Source: Anagrus nilaparvatae
Taxonomy: Eukaryota; Arthropoda; Insecta; Hymenoptera; Mymaridae
DNA length: 64,000 nucleotides
Direction of reading: 5' to 3'
Assembly (NCBI GenBank): GCA_022575985.1
Contig: JAKSXM010000272.1
Span: forward strand, 4,464,001 to 4,528,000
The notes beneath the pieces are model-generated. The model was not told the DNA's origin, searched no databases, and was given only the letters and a program-made list of their open reading frames with translations. Every line of letters starts with the position of its first letter. The first letter of the stretch is position 1. A program made the position numbers and the translations under genes. This document shows positions 35,473 through 47,500 of this stretch, piece by piece.

Positions 35473-36650
35473 TAAAAATTTTACAATATTTTACAATTTT
35501 ATAAAAATTTTTTTATACAATTTCAAATTTAAAATTAACTTAACTTATTAAATATTTTTAAGTAAAGAATGTATAATATTCTTCACTGAGTAACGATCTT
35601 ATACTAATCTTTGAGTTTTTAAAAATTTTACAAGTGCTAGATTTTCTTACGCGAAGGAACATAATATAAACAAAATATAAAGATTGTAACTCTAACGTAC
35701 ATTGTGAGGATTGTGATTTATAGAAAATAACTTAAAAATCAAAATTTAATTTTAAAATAATCTCTGGTATAATATTTATTAACTTCATATAAATTTCATT
35801 TGATAATCTTGCAAATATTATAGTCTAATTTTTGACTTGTAATTCTTAAATTACATTGATGATAAAAACTTTAATCACTTAATTTCATAATTTTATAATA
35901 CACAATTTCTATATATATATTTACACAAACTTAATAACGTCATTTAATTTGAACTAAAAGAGCACATTTTATTTACAATTTTTATAATTTAAGATTTTAG
36001 TCTGTGGACTGTATTGTTAATGATTATTATACACAAATGATAATGATTTATTCACGGCAAATTATCGAAATTATAATAGTTTATTAATTTAAATAGCGAT
36101 TTTCACTGACAAAATACATGATAATATTCGATGACGATGCTAAAGAGCCGGCGTACGAGACGACAATGGCGACGAAAGAGAAGTAGGCGGTGGAGCACGC
36201 GTGCAGAAACGATTAAACGATTGAACGATTCAATTTGTCATTTCTATGATTTATATTAAAAATCGTGAAATTTAAAATTTATTTAATTATTTATTAACAT
36301 ACATTTTTGACGACTATTTTTTAATATGAAACTTATTACTCATTATTAAATACTCTGAATCTATAAATTTTCAAAATAATTTTTTTGTCGTTTTTTCAAC
36401 TCTTCTATATGATTTTTAACATATATCTAAATGTTCAAGTGCTTTAGGTTTAAAAAATTTTTTTTAATTTTTATTATTTCGGTTTTCTTATTATTTTACT
36501 CTTTTTATTTAACCCCAGTCTATTTTTATAATAAAAAATCATTTTTTTTTATCTTTATGCTCTTTTTAATTAAACGCATCGTGTTTTTAAAATTACCTTT
36601 AAGAGTCTTCTACTCTATTCTTGGTATTATCGTTACATTCAATAAAAATG

Positions 36651-37396
36651 CTATGTATAAATACTATGTGTATTTAAGTCGTTGCGACTACAATTTTTTT
36701 CAGCATCCTTTTCATGCTCTCCAATCCTGATACCCAATTTCCGAGATGTTTGACCTATAGACTTATGATCGCATGATTTAAAATTTATCAGATAGACTAC
36801 ACCTGAATTTTCATTTTTGTTTATTTTATCTTTACCTAATTTTATGAACTTTTTTAATTTACTTTTCGCCGTAAGAATCTGCATATATCCAACGTTTTTT
36901 ATAGATTTATTTAGAGAAGGGGTAGCATTCTTGTAATAATATTCTTTTTATCTCATTATTAAAATTATTAAAATTATTTTCATTTTGATTTCTGGTCTGA
37001 CCTATGTTACTATTAGTTTTATTAAAATGATAGCAAATTCTTTTTTTATTATTACATATTTATTTATAAATTTCGAAGTATAATTATTCATTTTTAAGTA
37101 ATTTTTGGCTAATGTGATGTTTTCTTCAAGAAATTTCTTATCCGACAATAAAATGCATTTATTTATCAAATTATACACTGTGGCTATTTTTTTAGCTATT
37201 GGTGAGTGGCTTAAAAATTTACTAATCTACCACTGTATGTTTCTTTTCTAAACCAATCCGTTTTTGCTCTTTCATTTTCTTCCCTTATAATTTTTAAATC
37301 TAAAAAGTTAATCGAATTGTTGGTTTCTCTTTCCATTGTAAATTGTACTGGACTATTATAATCATTAACTTTTTCCTGAGGAATTGCCCCCACCAC
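36651..37396 (-). pseudogene. PLE linker and GIY-YIG endonuclease remnant
   Basis: The reverse strand reads TMERETNNSINFLDLKIIRE, then DWFRKETYSGRLVNFLSHSP, and ILLSDKKFLEEN (linker between RT and endonuclease). Later SGVVYLINFKSCDHKSIGQT and SRKLGIRIGEHEKD give the GIY-YIG nuclease (here GVVYL ... IGQT). Broken by frame shifts around 36900-37200. Confidence 0.8.
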
Positions 37397-37629
37397 AAGT
37401 CGCGTGATACACGCTTTACGCAGTTTATTTTACTTTATTTATTTAATATATTAATTTATTTTAAAAAAATACTTGATAAGTCATTTGTAAATAACTAATA
37501 TTTTTATATTTAATGAATAAAAATAATTTTAAACGATACTACATAGCTGTAGTACTACTCCATACACACATACTAATGTAAGTCACACAGAGAACGATTT
37601 AGGGAGATTCCTCAGGAAAGAGTTAAACA

Positions 37630-38599
37630 TCCTGAATAAAATTATCTATTTCCTTTTTTTTTAACTAATATTAATGTGTCATCTACGAATCTTTTGTATA
37701 AAATTATATCATTATCACAATTTTTTATTGGGTTATAAAAATGGTTTCAAAAATTATTCAATGCAATACTTTTTAACTTATCTAAACAATTTATCTCTAA
37801 TTCTTGCAAGGTTATGTTGGCTAAAATTGCACTAATGGAATAACCTAGCTGTACCCTTTTTTTGTTTGTAAAATTTATTATTGAAGTGAAAATAATTAGA
37901 TTTGAGTAAAACTTGTATGCCCGCTATAAATGCATCTATTGTTAATGAAATATGATTCTTCAAATATTTCCAATTTTTCTTTAACATGTCAAAAATTAAC
38001 TTATGAGACAAATTTGGATACATACTCACAACATCTAGAGAAAAAAACTCGTAATTTTCCGGAATATCATTGTTTTTTAATATTTCTTTAATTTCTAAAC
38101 TATTTTTTGCCGACGAATTTGGAGTTTTAATAAATTTTAATAAAAATTTTGATAAAGCTTTATCAAAATTATAAAAAAAGCTATTAATACATGCAACTAC
38201 AATTCTAACTAGAAAAACTTCTTTGTCAATTTTAATTAAACCATAAATTCTGGCTAAATTTATTTTTTGTAAATTTAAAATTACGTTTTGAAAAGCTTGG
38301 TCACAATCAAAAACACTTAATGCATACCATTTATTTAACAAATTTTCTCCTAATTTTATCATCATATTTAAAGGATTTCCATCTACCTGTTTATAAATTT
38401 CTGTATTACTCAATTCATTTTCTACTTTAATCTTGTACTCTACATCTCCTAAAATTACCGTGACCTGGCCCTTATCTGCTTTTGTAACTAAAATATGTTT
38501 ATTTTCTGCTAAAAAATTTTTTATTAGTTTAATTTTCTTTTCTAGAATTTTATCTATAAAAGCTATATGGGGCTTATTATGTATATATTTATTAACCAC
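37630..38599 (-). pseudogene. PLE reverse transcriptase remnant
   Basis: The reverse strand reads HILVTKADKGQVTVIL, LARIYGLIKIDKE, PENYEFFSLDVVSMYPNLSH and KQKKGTARLF; then in another frame RFVDDTLI at about 37670-37695 (RT catalytic VDD). These are PLE RT motifs. The PKIHK motif has become LIKIDKE, the KGTAMGSPLSP block is cut by a frame shift near 37840, and a gap follows. Confidence 0.82.
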
Positions 38600-38764
38600 T
38601 CCTATAATTAACCTTATTTTATTATCCGTTTCATTATTACCTAAATTACTTTTTAAATCTTTTAAAATTTCAAAAATGTCTTTATCGCTTAAACTAGTTT
38701 GAAAATTAAATTTATCAAAATTTTTATAACCTCTTTAGGTATTAGTTTGTCTGTGAGATTTTTA

Positions 38765-39290
38765 AACCAATACTCCAGTCAAATCACGGTTTTGGTTATT
38801 TCTATGAGAAATTGGGGCTTGACCCTTAAATTAGCCAAAACTACCCCTAAAAGGGGTGTTTTTGCAACTTTTGCTCTAGCCCTCCAAGATTTGATCTAAT
38901 AAGAGTTTTTGGGGTCGCTGATCACGAATATTGAAGTTATAACTATGAAAACTTACCCCTTCACCCTTAAAATGGCCAAAACTACCCAAAAGGGGTGCTT
39001 TTGCAACTTTTGCCCTAGCCCTCCAAGATTTGGTCTAATAAGGGTTTTTGGGATCGCTGATCACGAATATTGAAGTTGTAACTATGAAAAATTACCCCTC
39101 CACCCGTAAAGTGGCCAAAACTACCCCTAAAATGGGTGTTTTCGCTACTTTCACTCTAGCCCTTCAAGATTCGATCTAATAGGGTTTTTTGGGTCGCTTA
39201 TCACAAAAATTGATGTCTTTTCAATTAAAACTTAACTCTTCACCCTTAAATTGGCCAAAACTACCCCTAAAGGGTTACAGATTCCGTAAT
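38765..39290 (+). repeat. Tandem repeat family A, array 2
   Basis: About 3.5 units of roughly 140 bp with TTTGCTCTAGCCCTCCAAGA, GGGTCGCTGATCACGAATAT and CACCCTTAAA(T/A)TGGCCAAAA. Same orientation as 24815-25370. Confidence 0.82.
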
Positions 39291-39600
39291 AGCTAAATGG
39301 ATATCCTCATCTTCTGTTCTATTAGAGATAATTAAGGCACTTTTAAAATACTCTGGTATAGATATTTATAGTAGCGATGAACATGTTGATGCTCGACCAA
39401 CAAGAAGAGAAAAGGAATAAAGGATAGATAAGACTTGATAGAATTGTCCAAGTATTTTGACAGTCATGAACCTTTTCCTACTCTCCCATATTTGATTGCC
39501 TTAGATACCGGTTTAATAGGTAACAGTCTCAAAAATTGTCACTTGGCATATCACTTAGGTATTGAAATTGTTGGAAATCTTACCAATTTAAATTTTTCTT
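39274..39600 (+). pseudogene. Unidentified coding-like strip between inverted repeats
   Basis: Frame from 39274 gives VTDSVIAKWISS, LKYSGIDIYSSDEHVDARPT then a stop at 39418. A second strip gives LSKYFDSHEPFPTLPYLIAL, then DTGLIGNSLKNCHLAYHLGI. The first faintly resembles the C-terminal part of DIRS/Crypton tyrosine recombinases (KW..., SGID...) but lacks the HxxR motif. I do not recognise the second. Likely decayed transposon coding sequence. Confidence 0.3.
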
Positions 39601-39696
39601 AGTTACATTTGAAACGGTCAAGCAAGGTTTTGCCGTTATCAGCTATGATGTCATCGTTTAAAATTGGTAACGAATTAATTCCTGTTAATCCATTTT

Positions 39697-40022
39697 AGCG
39701 GTAGTTTTGGACAATTTAAGGGTGAAGAGTTAAGTTTTAATTGAAAAGACATCAATTTTTGTGATAAGCGACCCAAAAAACCCTATTAGATCGAATCTTG
39801 AAGAGCTAGAGTGAAAGTAGCGAAAACACCCCTTTTAGGGGTAGTTTTGGCCACTTTACGGGTGAAGGGGTAATTTTTCATAGTTATAACTTCAATATTC
39901 GTGATATGTGACCCCAAAAACCCTTATTAGACCAAATCTTGGAGGGCTAGAGCAAAAGTTGGTAGTTTTGGCTAATTAAAGGGTCAAGACCCAATTTCTC
40001 ATAGAAATAACCCCGATTTTTT
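39697..40022 (-). repeat. Tandem repeat family A, array 3 (inverted)
   Basis: Reverse-complement units of family A (TTCAATATTCGTGAT, CCAAATCTTGGAGGGCTAGA), about 2.3 units. With 38765-39290 it forms an inverted pair around the 39290-39697 strip. Confidence 0.8.
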
Positions 40023-40149
40023 TATTCGAAAAATTTATATGAAAATTCAAGTCTTTAATTTAAGTATTAATTATGCTCTTATTTTGTTGTACTATAAAAA
40101 ATGAGTTCTTCATTTTTCCAGTATTGCTATAAAAGTTTTATAACCTACT

Positions 40150-40915
40150 AGTGAAATTTTTTATATTTTATTCTGATTGGGCCCAAGACTAATTTTATCT
40201 GTTTGTTTTTATTTTATCCTGCTGTACCTATTCGTAGAGGTAGTATAATCTATTTTGATCCCTGGGGCTCGATTTCTACATAAGGATTTTATTTTATTCT
40301 GATTGGGCCCAAAGGGCTCCAAGATGGACCATTTTATCAGTTGTTATTATATTTTATTCTGTTAGATCCATTTTTACCCCTACAGTTCATTTTCATCCTT
40401 GGGGATTGATTTGTACAGCGGGATTTCATTTTTTCCCTTGGATGGCTAATTTTATGCACTGATATTTATTTTATTCTGCTGGGCTAATTTTTTACACCTA
40501 TACTCCATTTGATCCTTAGGGATAGATTTCTATATCAGGATTTTATTTTATTATGATTGGGCCCAAGAGGCCCAAGTATGGCTAATTTTATCCGATGTTA
40601 TTGGTTTTATAAAAAACAGGACCCTGTTGGTCCTGTTTTTTACCCCAACAATCCATTTTCATCCCTTTTTACAGCGGAATCTCATTTTTTCTCATTTGGG
40701 CCTTGGATGGATAATTCTATCTGTTTGAAATTATTTTATCATATGGGACCCATTTATTACCCCTGAATTCCATTTTTATCTTCAGTAACTACATTTTACA
40801 ATAGTATTTTATTTTGGTCCGGATGGGCCCAATTGGTTCCTAAGGGCTTTTTTTCCCTTTTCCTATAATGCCCCTGACTATGTTACGAATCCCTAGGGCC
40901 CATTCCTTATTTAAA
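40150..40915 (+). repeat. Tandem repeat family B, array 2
   Basis: Units of about 140 bp with TTTTATTCTGATTGGGCCCA, then GGGGATTGATTTGTACAGCG and ATTTTCATCC. Opposite orientation to 34975-35390. Confidence 0.75.
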
Positions 40916-41149
40916 ATCTAAAAATCGGTTATTTATGATAGTGTCGTTATTAATAACATTTTTACCTCAAAAACTGTTTTAAGTAAATTTTTAGACTTAA
41001 AGTTTTCACTGGTTTTTGAGGTAAAAAATGAAGTTCGGTAAATAAATAATAATTATTTATTTTCTAAAATAAACAAATAGTCAAGAAAAAATTAACCAAT
41101 GTAAAAAAATTATTATTTTATGTTGCAATTCTTACAAGTTTTACATTTA

Positions 41150-41490
41150 AAGTTCTAAAACCCCCATTTTTTAATAGAATTTCAATTGTTTTCAGCGAAT
41201 TTTGGTAAAATTTTATTTTATATAAAACTTGCTTAACTTTTATCGTAAAATGTAAAGCTTTTTTCTTCTTCAGGAGTGTTTTTCCCTGATATTTCCTAAT
41301 ATTGCATCTATTTTTTTAAATTTTAATTACAAACAAAATTATTTTAAAATTATGAGTAGCTCAGAAACAGAAAATGCGAATTTTTACATAAAACAAGGTA
41401 AATTCTTTTTTCACCTACTATAATTTGTTTTTCACGTTTTTTTTGATTTCCTAAGAGTTCAAACTACCTTAAAACATGTGTAATATGAGT
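41150..41490 (-). repeat. Fragment of the 20074-24322 foldback arm
   Basis: TTCTTCAGGAGTGTTTTTCC, then TGAGTAGCTCAGAAACAG and CCTAAGAGTTCAAACTACCT parallel the outer part of the right arm (24000-24240), with many differences. Confidence 0.55.
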
Positions 41491-41641
41491 TTGTCTTAAT
41501 TTTTTTTTTTAAGTTTGTGAATAAATAATAAAAAGTTAAGTCTTTTATTATAAAATATAAAATGATTTAAGCCCTTTCTCCACTCGGTTACTAGACGTGT
41601 ATAATACAAGTGGCTTGTATAGTACAAATGGCCGAGTTTAA

Positions 41642-41768
41642 GGTGGCAGGTCGTTCCCGAGGAGAAAAAGGTGTCTTTTTCTGGATAAGTTTTCGGGTAG
41701 AAATAATTGAGATAATTTTTTGAAAATTGGTACTTTATTAGATTATATGTTACTAAACATTTAAAAAA

Positions 41769-41803
<35 letters not shown>

Positions 41804-42762
41804 CTTTAAAACGGCGCCGAATACAGATGCTCAAAGTTAGGCCTCACTTTTCATTGTGTACACGATAACTCAAAAAATAATTAAGATATCTTAAGATAAC
41901 TAATTTTTTGGCTACACTTTAAAAAAAACTTATAACCGGTTTGTGTACACACAAATGGAATGCATTGAACATGTTTCTTACATCTGTAATCTTACAGCAT
42001 AGACACACAAAAAACAATACAATTTCCTATTTTTATAATTTGTAATTATCACCTTTCCTAAATGTTAAGATTCTAAACCCAAACTATTATGATTTCCTAA
42101 ACGCGTATTATTCTAGGTCCCTAAATCAAAAATATTCTAAGTCCCAAAATTGAAATTATTCCAAGTCCCATTTGACCCCCCCCCTTTAAATGGGACATAT
42201 TTGCCCCCCCCCCTTAAATGGGACAAATTTGACAACCCCCCTTAAATGGGACATATTTGCCCCCCCCCTTAATTTTCCAGTTTCGAAGTACCCCCTCCCT
42301 ATAAACATGTTCCATGTTAATACAATTATCTTCTGGATTAATGGATTTAAATTTTGGAAAATGGAAAATTATGAAAATTATTTAATTTTTTTCAAAAATT
42401 GCAATTTTTTTCACATTTTTTTTGAAGAAAAAAAAATTGGGACATTTTTTGGAAAAATCATTCCATCAGTCCAGAAGATAATTGTATGTTAAAAGTGTAG
42501 CCAAAAAATTAGGAAGATATCTTAATTATTTTTTGAGTTATCGTATACACAAATCGAAAAACGTTGTTTTGAGAAAAACGCGATTAAAGTTTAGAATACT
42601 CTATCTTTCGCCTATCGCGGTGTCTCGCTTAATCTTCTATAACTTCCTTATTATTCAAGATATCATTATAAAAATTGTTTTCAATATTCTTAAGATGTTT
42701 TCGAACCCAAAAAACCAAAAACGAAAAATCGATTTTTTTTTCCTCGGGTACGACCTGTCAAC
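41642..42762. mobile_element. 1.1-kb MITE with TTAA target duplication
   Basis: Ends GGTGGCAGGTCGTTCCCGAG and the complement of CCTCGGGTACGACCTGTCAA; TTAA at 41638-41641 and 42763-42766. Internally related to 19489-20059 (CAGAAGATAATTGTATG, AGGAAGATATCTTAATTATT). Its extra length includes a T homopolymer (about 41775-41805) and a C-rich minisatellite. Open frames inside it (41834-41496, 42190-42492, 42482-42766) are repeat sequence, not genes. Confidence 0.8.
42165..42275 (+). repeat. C-rich minisatellite
   Basis: Three to four copies of AAATGGGACATATTTGCCCC-type units with runs of 8-10 C, inside the MITE. Confidence 0.85.
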
Positions 42763-42766
42763 TTAA

Positions 42767-43344
42767 GCAGTGAAACCGGGAATTTTGAATTTTTAATCAT
42801 GAATATTAGCCGACTATACTGCTTAAACGCGGCCATTTATATTATTCGAGCCACGTATAATTAGACTGCGCGAAGCGAAATCTATACGCGTGACAAAATG
42901 TCGCTTTGGTTTGCTATCGATAAGGTCACTGTAATCTCCGATAAGGTTTAAAATTTATATATAAGTTAATACCGAGTCAAAGATGAAATGATTACATTTT
43001 GGGTCAAATCGGAAATATGCTACTGAAATTATAGCCGATGTACCGAAATAACAGCGTTAAAAGCACAAAATATAAAATATAAGATAATGATAAAATAAGA
43101 TAAATGTCAAAATAATTTCAGTTGTATTTATGGTGTTTGAAGTAGAACATAAAAATTTATACTGTTAATGAAAATAAAAAAAATTTTATAAATTCTATAA
43201 CTCAGTAATTTTTAAAAAATTACTAAATAGGTAAACTTTTTCTTTTTTTTTTTAAATATGTATTAATAATTTCAAAATATGTAATTAATGTAATACTAAT
43301 ACAATTATAATATGTATATAGAATCCCTTGAAAAGGAGTCTTAT
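42767..43344. other. Fhos intron, nothing recognised
   Basis: AT-rich apart from a GC-richer patch at 42825-42920. No gene supported. Confidence 0.5.
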
Positions 43345-44222
43345 AAAGTCTTATGAGTCTTTATGATTCGAAACGTTGGGAACAATATTTGTAATAAACA
43401 TCTTTGCTCTGGAAAAGTCGATTTCTCATTTATTCAACTATTAAATCCATACCAGACGTAAAAGAATCAACAAAAAAAGATATTTTATTTTTTAATTTTT
43501 TTAAATATTTAAAAATTTTTAAATTTATGTAGGGTCAAGGATGGGGTAGTGGACATCGATGCGGTTTTGAACACCCAGCGCTATTTTACCAAATAACTAA
43601 GATAGAAATAAGTTAAGACATATATTATTTTAAAAAAAATATTCTTTAAACGGTTATTTTTTTTGCTATCTAGTTTATTTGGAAATTATCAAATATTTTT
43701 AATAATAAAACCCTGAATAAAAAGTAGACTACTTGATATGATATCATTTTTTAACAAAAATACTAAGGATACGAGATAAATACAATCACTATTTTGTTTA
43801 TATTTTTTTAACAATATCAATTTGTTTGCATTTATTTGATTAAGTAATCATTAAACATTAAATTTAAAACAAAAAAAAATTATTTTCTTCATTTTTTATG
43901 CTTTTAATTAAGATGTCTAAGAACGCATCCTAAATATACTTAAAAATGTGGTTTTCGACATGTATTTTATTTGAATGTCCAAAACAGCATACACGGATTT
44001 AAGTTTTGGACATTTAATTATTTTTTTAAAGATAAAGGTAAAATTTCTATTCTTAACAGTGTCTATTTCTTAAATGTCGTTGAATTCAAAAGCAAAAGTT
44101 AAAAAGTATTACATAAAATCTAATTTAGAAGCATTATATTACTGTAAAAAAGGTAAATACATGAATGCTGTTGAAGAATTTTTTATATATATAGAATATC
44201 AAAAAAATCCACATTTGTTATT
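43345..44222 (+). mobile_element. Penelope-like element remnant, interrupted by the R1-like element
   Basis: A hammerhead-like motif at 43351-43375 (TTATGAGTC, five-base loop, GATTCGAAACGTTGGG) is followed after about 650 bp of decayed sequence by the PLE C-terminal end: LEALYYCKKGKYMNAVEEFF, then IYIEYQKNPHLL (44122-44220). The reading continues across the R1-like insertion at 49259: LLNDQLIFNSNYLYDTAIKY. RT and most of the endonuclease are gone. A second GAAAC stem motif lies at 49512-49531. Confidence 0.65.
44209..44222. repeat. Target-site duplication of R1-like element (3' side)
   Basis: CCACATTTGTTATT here and at 49247-49260; the last two T could belong to the A-tail, so 12-14 bp. Confidence 0.85.
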
Positions 44223-44242
44223 TTTTTTTTTTTTTTTTTTTT

Positions 44243-44522
44243 ATGGGAAATATGTGAATCTTACATCAGCCATGGAGTGTTTGCGGGCCTTAAAGACCCG
44301 CAAATTTCCATGACCGCCCAGTTGCAAGTGCACAACTGGGAGACCACCGACGAACGCGGTCGCCGGCTACGCCCCAGATTCTTACTGGATAAACACACTT
44401 TAAACCCCCTGCGCTTGTTTGTCCCAAACCGGAACTCCCTTTTCAGGTATAACTTCAGTTTGGGACGCGCAGCCTAGGCAACTGGCCGCTGCCTTCCCCC
44501 TGCCTAGTGACAGGAGAGCAAT
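44243..44522 (-). other. 3' UTR of R1-like element
   Basis: From the ORF2 stop to the A-tail. GC-rich, no coding. Confidence 0.8.
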
Positions 44523-47500
44523 CTACGATAGAAAGCCCTCCTCCTTTTTCTTCAACAAGGTGGCCCTTACGTACTCTGCTACTTTGTTCCAGTTTTCGGA
44601 ACTCCGTAGCATTTCCGGGACCACCGTCTCCGGCCTCCAAATCGGGAAGGGCGGGCGCCCCCCCGAGTAGCGAACACATTCGAAGAATGTGTGCTCTACT
44701 GTATCCTTCTCGCCTGGGCAGTGCAAGCACTCCTCTGTTGCCACCTTATGCCAATGCCTCAACATGACACGGAAATACCCGTGTCCGGTTAAGAACTGGG
44801 TAAGGTGGAAATCCACCTCCCCATGCTGTCGTCCCATCCATGCCTGCAGGTTTGAGATCAGTCTGCGCGTCCATAGAGCATTCTTCTCTTGGTTCTTTTT
44901 CCATCGTTTATTCCATGCTTTCATAGAGTTGAAGCGGGCGCGAGTGGAAGCCACTTCGCGCTCATCTACGCTCTCGTAGATGAATTTCCGCTCCAACGCT
45001 AGCAGGTCGATGGGTATCACCGAAGCAACAACCTGGATCGCCTCGAGCGATACCGTATGGTACGCGCAGGCGATCCTCACTGCCGCTTGCCTCTGTACAG
45101 ACGATATCTTATGTCTGTACTTGGCAATTTCTGTGGTCTTCGCCCAGACTTCTGATCCGTAAAGCAGGACAGAGTTGACGATTGACATCAGGAGCCTTCG
45201 CTTCCCTGGTTTGGGTCCCCCAATGTTGGCCATGAGCCTTGACAGGGAGGATGCGACCGACGCTGCCTTTTCACACGACCTCTGAAATTGCTCCCAGAAG
45301 GTCAGCTTGTTATCAAGCTGAACTCCCAGGTATTTCACCGATGTTCTGGTTCGGATCGTGTGAGGGTTTCCGCCGTCGTCGATAATTACATCGAAGTCGG
45401 TGGGAACCCTTCGACGGGTCAGCAGTACAATCTCCGTTTTTGGGATCGCAAGCTGGAGACCGTGATCGCCCATCCAGAGGTTGATCCGTCTCATGACTAG
45501 ATTCAACCTCTCCTGGGTCACTTCCATGTCCCTTCCAGTTATGGTCAGGGCCACGTCGTCGGCGTACCCGATCAGGGAAACTCCTTCCGGGAGGTGGACG
45601 CGCAACAAGCCATCGTAAAAGGCATTCCACAGGTCCGGTCCAAGAACCGAGCCCTGCGCGATGCCTGCACTCAAAACCCTTTCACGCCTTCCATCGAGCG
45701 TGTCGTAGAGCAGTCTCCGGTCCCGCAGGTAATCCTTTAGTACGTTACCCAGATAGCTGGGTATCTGGAAATCGTACTCGAGAGACCGGATCATGTCATC
45801 CCACCTGGCCGAGTTGAAAGCGTTTTTGACGTCCAGCGTTACCAGAAGGACGTCCTTGCGAATTGCAGGCCGCTTTTCCCTCTCAGCCTTTACGGTATCC
45901 ACGACACGCCGGATGGCGTCTATCGTGGAATGCCCTTCACGAAAGCCATACTGCTCCTCGGAGAGACCACCGCCCTCCTCGATTGCCCTTCTGAGCCTTG
46001 CCCGGAGCATACTCTCCATCACCTTACCAATGGTATTTAACATACACAAAGGTCTGTAAGATGATGGAGAGTCCGGGGCTCCTCCCTTGCCCTTGTTCAA
46101 GAGCACGAGACGTGCCACCTTCCACTGCTTTGGGAACACTCCAGCCACCAAACACGCATTGAACATGTTTAACAGGATACCAGGGATTACTTTAACCGCT
46201 CTTTTGAGCACTTCCGCTGGTATCCCGTCCGGCCCCGGCGCCTTACCATTTTTCATGGCCTTTATGGCCTTGACCATCTCGCCTTCGCTGAACAGCGGCA
46301 CTTCCTCCCTGGGTATCACCTCAACCGGGTTTTCCCGGATGGGCCTTTCAGGGAAGAGAGCACCGACGATCCGTTCAGTCGACGCCGCGTCCATCATGTT
46401 GTCGGACCCCCGGTTTAACTTGCCCATTACGACTTTGTAACCTAGGCCCCAGGGGTCCTTGTTTACATCATCGCGTAATGAACACAGACATCGGGCCTTG
46501 CTTTGACGGATGGCCTTGGCCAGCCGGTGTTTGGCGTCCTTGTGTTCCTGAGAAAGCACGGCAGCCTCAGGTCTGTCCCGCGCTCTTTGCGCCTTTCGTC
46601 GTGTCCTGTGGCATTCCTTCCGGAGCTCAGCTATTTCGGGAGTCCACCAGTACACTGGCTTTCTCCCTTTCCAGGGCCTGCGGCGAGGCATCGAGGCATC
46701 ACAAGCCCCGCATAATAGAGACGTTACTTTCTTAACTAAGATTTCAGCCTCATGGGGACTTGTGGCCCCTCCATGCCAAGCAGGGATGGACGGTGACTCG
46801 ATTCGAAGATACTCCTCGAATCTATCTTCGTCCATTTTTGGAACGTTCCAACCCAGGGGGCGCCTCCTGTACGGAGGTCGTTGTGAGTTTCCTTCCAATA
46901 CCCGGAAGGCGATGTAATGATGATCACTACCATTGTATTGATCATCCATCACCCTCCAGTCGCCTATTCTCCCGGACGCAGCTTCTGTAGCGAAGGTTAT
47001 GTCCGGGATAGAGACACCCCAACCCGGCCTCTCGTAGGTAGGCCTGTTGCCTCTATTCTGGACCACTAGTTTGCACCTAGTGGCCATTTCAAGCACCATT
47101 CGTCCCCTGGGATTAGTCGTTGGCATCCCCCATTCCAGAGCCCTGGCGTTGAAGTCTCCACCAAGGATGATGCGACCAGTCACCGTTCGGACCGTGTTCT
47201 CGATGCTGGCCAGCTTTGTGGCCAGCTCTGCCGAGTTGTCGTTTGGGGAGAGATAGCAACTTATATAAGTTGTTTCCCCGTACTTGGCCCAGACGTGGCA
47301 ATTCCCTTTCCCTTGTTGGGTAAGGGACGTTTGGGCTTTGCCTCGAAGCCATATGGCGCAGCAGCCAGTGTCATCGGAAAGCCAGTACTTGTGGTTCATG
47401 TTGTAATATTGCTCGCTTAGTAAGAGGATATTTGCATCCTCTTCGCGAGCAATTTGATCCAACAATGCACCAGCTTCCCGTGCGTGTCGCATGTTCCCTT

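Larger units (their letters stand above)
35430..38700 (-). mobile_element. Penelope-like element (PLE), defective
   Basis: Reverse-strand remnants in PLE order: RT (38599 to about 37630), linker (37396-37060), GIY-YIG endonuclease (36884-36651), then non-coding sequence ending in a hammerhead-like GAAAC motif (35438-35472) as in PLE pseudo-LTRs. Many frame breaks. The element is bracketed by tandem families A and B. Exact termini not resolved. Confidence 0.82.

Noticed and set aside
36431..36730. 99-aa hydrophobic frame on the plus strand
   Set aside because: T-rich low-complexity sequence overlapping the end of the PLE endonuclease on the other strand.
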